Assembly: GCF_040054535.1 (NCBI RefSeq)
Contig: NC_090787.1
Span: 15,721,501-15,785,500 of the forward strand
DNA: 64,000 bases
Direction: 5' to 3'
DNA from: Antennarius striatus
Lineage: Eukaryota > Chordata > Actinopteri > Lophiiformes > Antennariidae
Part shown: positions 59,240-64,000 of the stretch, piece after piece
How the letters are laid out: every line of letters starts with the position of its first letter
Numbering within the stretch: the stretch's first letter is position 1
Notes under the pieces: model-generated
What the model was told of the DNA's origin: nothing
Database searches by the model: none
Seen by the model: only the letters and a program-made list of their open reading frames with translations
Translations under genes and position numbers: made by a program

Positions 59240-62200
59240 ATGAAGGAAATGCTGTGGATTTATGCTGCCTTCATCACCTCATTGTCTGGAGTATGGAGCC
59301 AAGGGCAGGGCTCATACAATAAGGGTATGTTCTAGAAATAATTATCGTGATATTATTGTTACAGCTTTTAGATGCAAGTTTTGACAGGAAAATTCAAACA
59401 GGTGGTCTCTGTAGGACATACAGGTAGTTACAGATATAGTGTATTTGCTACTGCTGCAGTAAAAAAAAAACAAAAACGTGGGAGTGTCATTTTGGGTACA
59501 TTACACTATTTGTAAATACATTATGGATTATACTGCTGTAAATAAAATATATTATAATTCAAAAGTCCCTGAGCAATTATAATTCAGGTCATTAATGTGT
59601 AATCTGGGACCCTAGGTTGAGCCATCGTCTCTAAAGGTAACTGGTCCTTTTGTGATTGCTGTGATTTGACTCATTGTACACAGTCAGTGGAAACATATGT
59701 GGGGGTGGGGTAAAGCAGACACTGGCAAAAAGTAGGAAAATGTTCCACAGAACAAGTCTGGGTAAATATTGAGCATCGTTTTATGAATGAACAAGCAGCA
59801 GACTGCCACTTGTTTCTCAAGTGGAAATCATGATTCTCGGTGGGGTGTCACCACGGTGTATGTTTCTCTCTGTTGTGGGTTAAAGTTGTAGGTGTTGTTT
59901 TCTCATTCCATCTCATACATGGTGTTTTGTTTCCTCTGGTATGAAGAAAATGAGGGTCACAGCCTCACGACAATCAGGAGTAAACGTCAGACATTAAATG
60001 AACCATCAATGAAAAGTACAGGAGTTCCTGTCTATGGTCTGAGAAGTCAATACAGATTCTACAAATCCTACATGGTTGTTTTTTTTAAGAATTCCTCTGT
60101 TCGTGATTTTTTTTAAAAAAGGTTTTTTTTTCATTTTGCAAAAGATTGAGAAACATCTTGTGTTCCCTAAATTAGCTTGGCTGCGGTTCTTGTCAGTTTG
60201 GTTCATGACACACATGAACTAACTAAATAACAGCTTTCGTTTGTTGAGAGTTCTGCTCTTCTGTTAGAATGAATCACAAACTCTAACATTCTGCTGGGAA
60301 ACAGTCTCTTTTACTAAGCTTTTCCTCACACCCACTTCCACCTCTCTCAGGGACTATTCAAATTCCATTTTCCCCCTCCTCATATTTACGGTAAACTCAT
60401 TTCACCCCTTTTCTTTCTGTCTACTTTTGTATGACGTATAACATATCAGACATGGAAAAGATAAAGGAAGTTACTTATTTATCGTAATTTAACACAATTT
60501 TTTGAATGAAATGGAAAGAAATTGGAATAAATATTGCATATTGTTTCCAGAGACTGAAAAATATAATTATCAGAAATACAATTACTAAGCGTTAAGGGAA
60601 TACCATATGTCTGTGCCCTTTTTGAGATGTACTGTATGTGGTTACGCACTGTTGTCCTCCCTACTATTTTATATTGAAAGATAATAGCTGATGGGGTTTC
60701 AGTTTATTTAGAATAATATAGAATGACAATTAAATTATGGACATACTGTGGTTAATATAACATAACTGTAATAATGGTACTGTACTGTAGTTTTAAAAAA
60801 TATTTTATCCTGTTCCTCCTTTTCATGCTGAAATTTATCTGTTTTAAATGTGAAGCAAAGTCTTTTCAAAGCTTCTTTATTCAAGAAGACAGTACTTCTT
60901 TATTCAAGAAGCTTTGAAAAGACTGCTTCAAATGCTTTTTATTTTTTATGTTAATTTATTTTATTTTGTTATACTGTATTGCTTCATCTGTGCAAATGTA
61001 GTTTCTACCTTTGAATGTATTGTATTGAATTTTATATGTACTGTTTATGTTTGCTGGCTCTTCCATGAGCTGGCATGTCATCTGGGGTGTACCCTACCTC
61101 TCGGTCGTAGGCACCAGCAAAATCTGTGACCCGCAGCTGAAAATGATGCAATTACGGTTGTCTCGTCTTCAAGAAAATGAATGATTTGACTTGAAAGATT
61201 ATTTTTGCACCAGCGCACTAAAGTAGTGTAATATTGTACTCGTGTTTGATCCAACATCACTACAAAAATGTTTTCTTTAAAACATATGCTCCTTTTCCCT
61301 CCTTTTATCTGATGTTAGACCATGAACTTTGTGTATTTTCCCATCTGTGTCCTGAAAAATTTTTCTTTCTTTTTTTTCCAGCTGTCATACATTCAGCTTT
61401 TAACTTGGGCAGCGATGTCAACTTGACGTGCAGCCATAAGACCTGGGAAGAGACATTTTATGTTATCTGGAAGTTAAACTTGACAAACAAGTACTGTAAT
61501 ATCGCCTTTAATGATGATGGACGTCATCAAAACTCCTGCAATGACGGCAAGTCACTTCGGAACACATCCAGTGCCCAGTCTTACCTGCACATCTCGAACT
61601 TCTCATTCAATGATGTGGGCACCTATGACTGTGACTCAGCTTACAAAGGAGGAAACGAACGTTATAGGTTCAACATTTCTATCTCAGGTAGGACTTTTAT
61701 AATTGGCTACTTTAAGAAATATAACCACGCAATCTGCTGGGAGCTGTTACAGTAGATACTTTACTCTCACTTCAACATTGATATAAAGTGCAACGTATGT
61801 TTAAAATGCATTCTTTGCTTTTTCATTGTAAATACTTGGACAACTACCGGTAAATGCAACCATTGCATATGTACTGTACTAAACAGTTTCAGTGGACGAC
61901 AAACTAACATACTGATTTTTTTATTACCAGTATTTGCCTATGTTTTGAAACCTTTGCTGTTGAATCCTTTACCCCTTCCAGATTATGGTAGATATTTTCT
62001 GCTAATGCCCTTGTGTGCAATGCTTTTACTGTTACTTTGGAAAAAGTCACAATGGTGCTGCCATCAAATGAAAATGTTTAATCGTCACAAACATTTTATG
62101 CTTAGTGTAAAACATAATTAAACTGCAAAAAACAATTACAAATTAAAAGTATTAAGAGTGTATTAACAGGTATATGAGAAAAATTCAATGTCAATTTTAA

Positions 62201-63054
62201 TATCTCTTGTTGAATCTTAATTGACAGTCCCCCAGTCTATCAGTCCTCCCAGTATCTCATCCTGGATAGAGCAAAGAGACAACAAGCTAGTGGCAGTGTG
62301 CAAAGCTGAAAGAGGGAAACCTGCAGCCAACATCACCTGGAGTCATATGTTAAACCCAACCCCTGTGGAATCGCTCTCTGATTCAAGTGGGTTATTTACC
62401 GTGGAAAGTCGTCTTGAACTCCCCGAGGGAGTGGATCTAGAAAAGCTAAGCTGTGCCATCCATCACCCTTACTGGCCAGAGGAAAAGACTTTATTACCAA
62501 AACTAAGAAAAGGTGGGACGTTTTTATTGTCTGGGTTTTTTTTTATTGCCTTGGTATTTATGATTTGTTTAATAGATGTGATGCGTCCAACAGACGATAC
62601 ATTTTAAACCTTCCTTCATTCACTGCAGGTAATGCCCTTTGGATATACATCACTATTGCTGTGGTTGTCTTTGTGGTCTTGATAGGAATTATATTTGTTG
62701 TACGAAAGACACGCATTTTGAGGTAAGAATTTTTATTTGAGGAAAATGAGCTACTAAATTACAGGCTGCAAACACTTTTTTTTAGGTAATTCAATGAATT
62801 TTTTCATCTCTGTTTTGTCAGGCGATGCCAGCAGTCCAACAATCCAACGCCACCCAAATGTTCACCGGTATGCATCTTCCTGCGCCCTATGCTTTAGAGT
62901 TCTGTGCTTCGCTACGTTATTTGGTTTTGTTGATGTATTTTCCGTTTTTTTGGTTTTTTTACAGAGTGATAATGTAGAGGAAGTGGAGCCCTATGCCAGT
63001 TATGTTCAACGTGTAAACTCCATCTATAACTCATCTGCAGAGTTGTTCACATAA
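59240..63054 (+). CDS. cd200r1: CD200 receptor 1-like immunoglobulin-superfamily receptor
   Basis: Six coding exons: 59240-59324, 61382-61687, 62228-62512, 62629-62722, 62822-62867, 62965-63054. All are GT-AG and phase-consistent, giving 301 aa. Signal peptide about 1-20; V-type Ig domain about 30-130 (LTCSHKTW, VIWKL, GTYDCDSAY) with two extra cysteines (NKYCNIAF, NSCNDG) as in CD200R. C2-type domain about 131-225 has LVAVCKAERGKPAANITW, close to human AVCKAVAGKPAAQISW (recalled). One membrane segment spans about 230-250. The 51-residue tail has EPYASYV and NSIYN: tyrosines 282, 285 and 293 have the same spacing as the three signalling tyrosines of mammalian CD200R1. CD200R is an inhibitory receptor on myeloid cells that signals through Dok adaptors. 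The NPxY docking motif here reads NSIY. Orthology within the CD200R family is inferred. Confidence 0.82.
59325..61381. other. cd200r1 intron 1
   Basis: AT-rich, no gene. It contains a long imperfect palindrome (60845-60935) with an internal 17-base direct repeat, and at 61075-61140 a fragment 'ggggtgtaccctacctctcg' that matches the tail of a common fish interspersed repeat. Confidence 0.6.
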
Positions 63055-64000
63055 CACCCTGCACACGCATCAAAATCACACTTTAACCTATATATGTGAG
63101 AAACTGAGTGATGTGAAACTCAGACACGGTGATAAAGAAGAGGGAGATGAGAGCGATATGACAGACTTCTAAGAAGGGAGAGAAACCTCGTCATCCCCTG
63201 ACTCTGCACACAGCTAGCTACTGCTCTCTGTGGGGCCCTCATGGAAAACATGAAGAAAACTACAACTGAAAAAACAAAACCGCCTCACACAGATGCAGCA
63301 TGCCAAAACTACAAATTGGGTTATTTTTGATGCTCTTTTCAAAATATGGGTCTCCACTATATACGACTAGTAAATACTTATTATTATTTATTATTATTAT
63401 TACACACATAGGTTAAGAGTTACTGTAAGGGGATGTTGAATTTTTTTTCTTTTGCTGCGACCAACCATATAAACATACCTAACAAAGAAGGTAGGTGTGA
63501 TTTAGCTCAATATGGACAATATTCTTGAACATATTTACTGTAAAGTTGCGAAAACAAATCATTATCTGTGGTAGACAATCATATTGACAGTAGATGTGCT
63601 CAAACAAGCCAACCTGACCACAGGGTCCTTTCTCTGAGTCACAGGGCTGTTCTGTGGCTTTCACAAAAAACAACAACAACCCAGATACTAGAAGCTGAAC
63701 ACAAATATAAACTAAAAACCCTCAGGACAAAATGTTAATCAATAAAATGTATTTTTTTTAAATTATGTTCTTTCATACCCTCTCTGGCTCAGACTGTGTT
63801 CAATCAGACTGCATCAATCAGGCAGCTGATAATTTCACTGTTTTCTGTTGCATTGTTGGATAAATTAAAAAAAATGATATCACTCCTGACGTGACAAGGG
63901 AATCTTCAAGCCCAAACCCAAAACATGTAGTATGTCCACACGTTCTACTATGTACAGTATTAATTATACACTATATGTACTACATACTTGACAAAAGACA
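63055..64000 (+). other. cd200r1 3' UTR and downstream sequence
   Basis: No coding frame. The first canonical polyadenylation signal after the stop is AATAAA at 63741-63746, giving a 3' UTR of about 0.7 kb. A TTATTATTATT AU-rich stretch lies at 63379-63402 and could influence mRNA stability. The window ends before another gene begins. Confidence 0.55.

Overview
This is nuclear DNA of a ray-finned (teleost) fish. The evidence is spliced vertebrate genes with GT-AG introns, very long perfect TG/CA microsatellites, decayed Tc1-like transposons with fish-type inverted repeats, and a gene order I know from vertebrates. I cannot name the species. All gene models were assembled by hand by reading exons, splice sites and phases. 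Family assignments rest on remembered vertebrate protein sequences, not on a database search.

Layout. Bases 1-8,600 hold no gene I can support. They contain two Tc1-like relics, several microsatellites, a SINE-like repeat and one GC-rich stretch that could be a promoter. gpr156 (+, 8,717-17,350, 9 coding exons, 821 aa) encodes an orphan class C GPCR. A complete TRIM-type E3 ubiquitin ligase (+, 9,783-11,435, 550 aa, intronless CDS) lies inside its first intron. gsk3b (+, 21,047-46,689, 11 coding exons, 421 aa) follows, with a CpG-rich promoter upstream and about 2.9 kb of 3' UTR. cfap91/maats1 (-, 50,943-56,327, 17 coding exons, 751 aa) converges on gsk3b. A CD200 receptor-like immunoglobulin-superfamily gene (+, 59,240-63,054, 6 coding exons, 301 aa) closes the window.

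The genes are not an operon. What they share is ancient synteny: gpr156-gsk3b-(nr1i2)-cfap91 matches human 3q13.33 in order and orientation, except that nr1i2 (PXR, the xenobiotic receptor) is missing from the 1.3 kb between gsk3b and cfap91. GSK3B is a cytosolic kinase in Wnt and insulin signalling. GPR156 is a hair-cell polarity receptor. CFAP91 is an axonemal radial-spoke base protein, and its promoter carries a near-canonical RFX X-box. The CD200R-like protein is a putative inhibitory leukocyte receptor, and its PTB-docking NPxY motif reads NSIY here.

The main observations to follow up are the missing pxr locus, the nested TRIM gene, the altered CD200R tail with a retained-intron ORF that encodes a second hydrophobic segment, the cfap91 X-box, an unexplained open antisense reading frame in gsk3b, and several perfect hairpins associated with MITEs.
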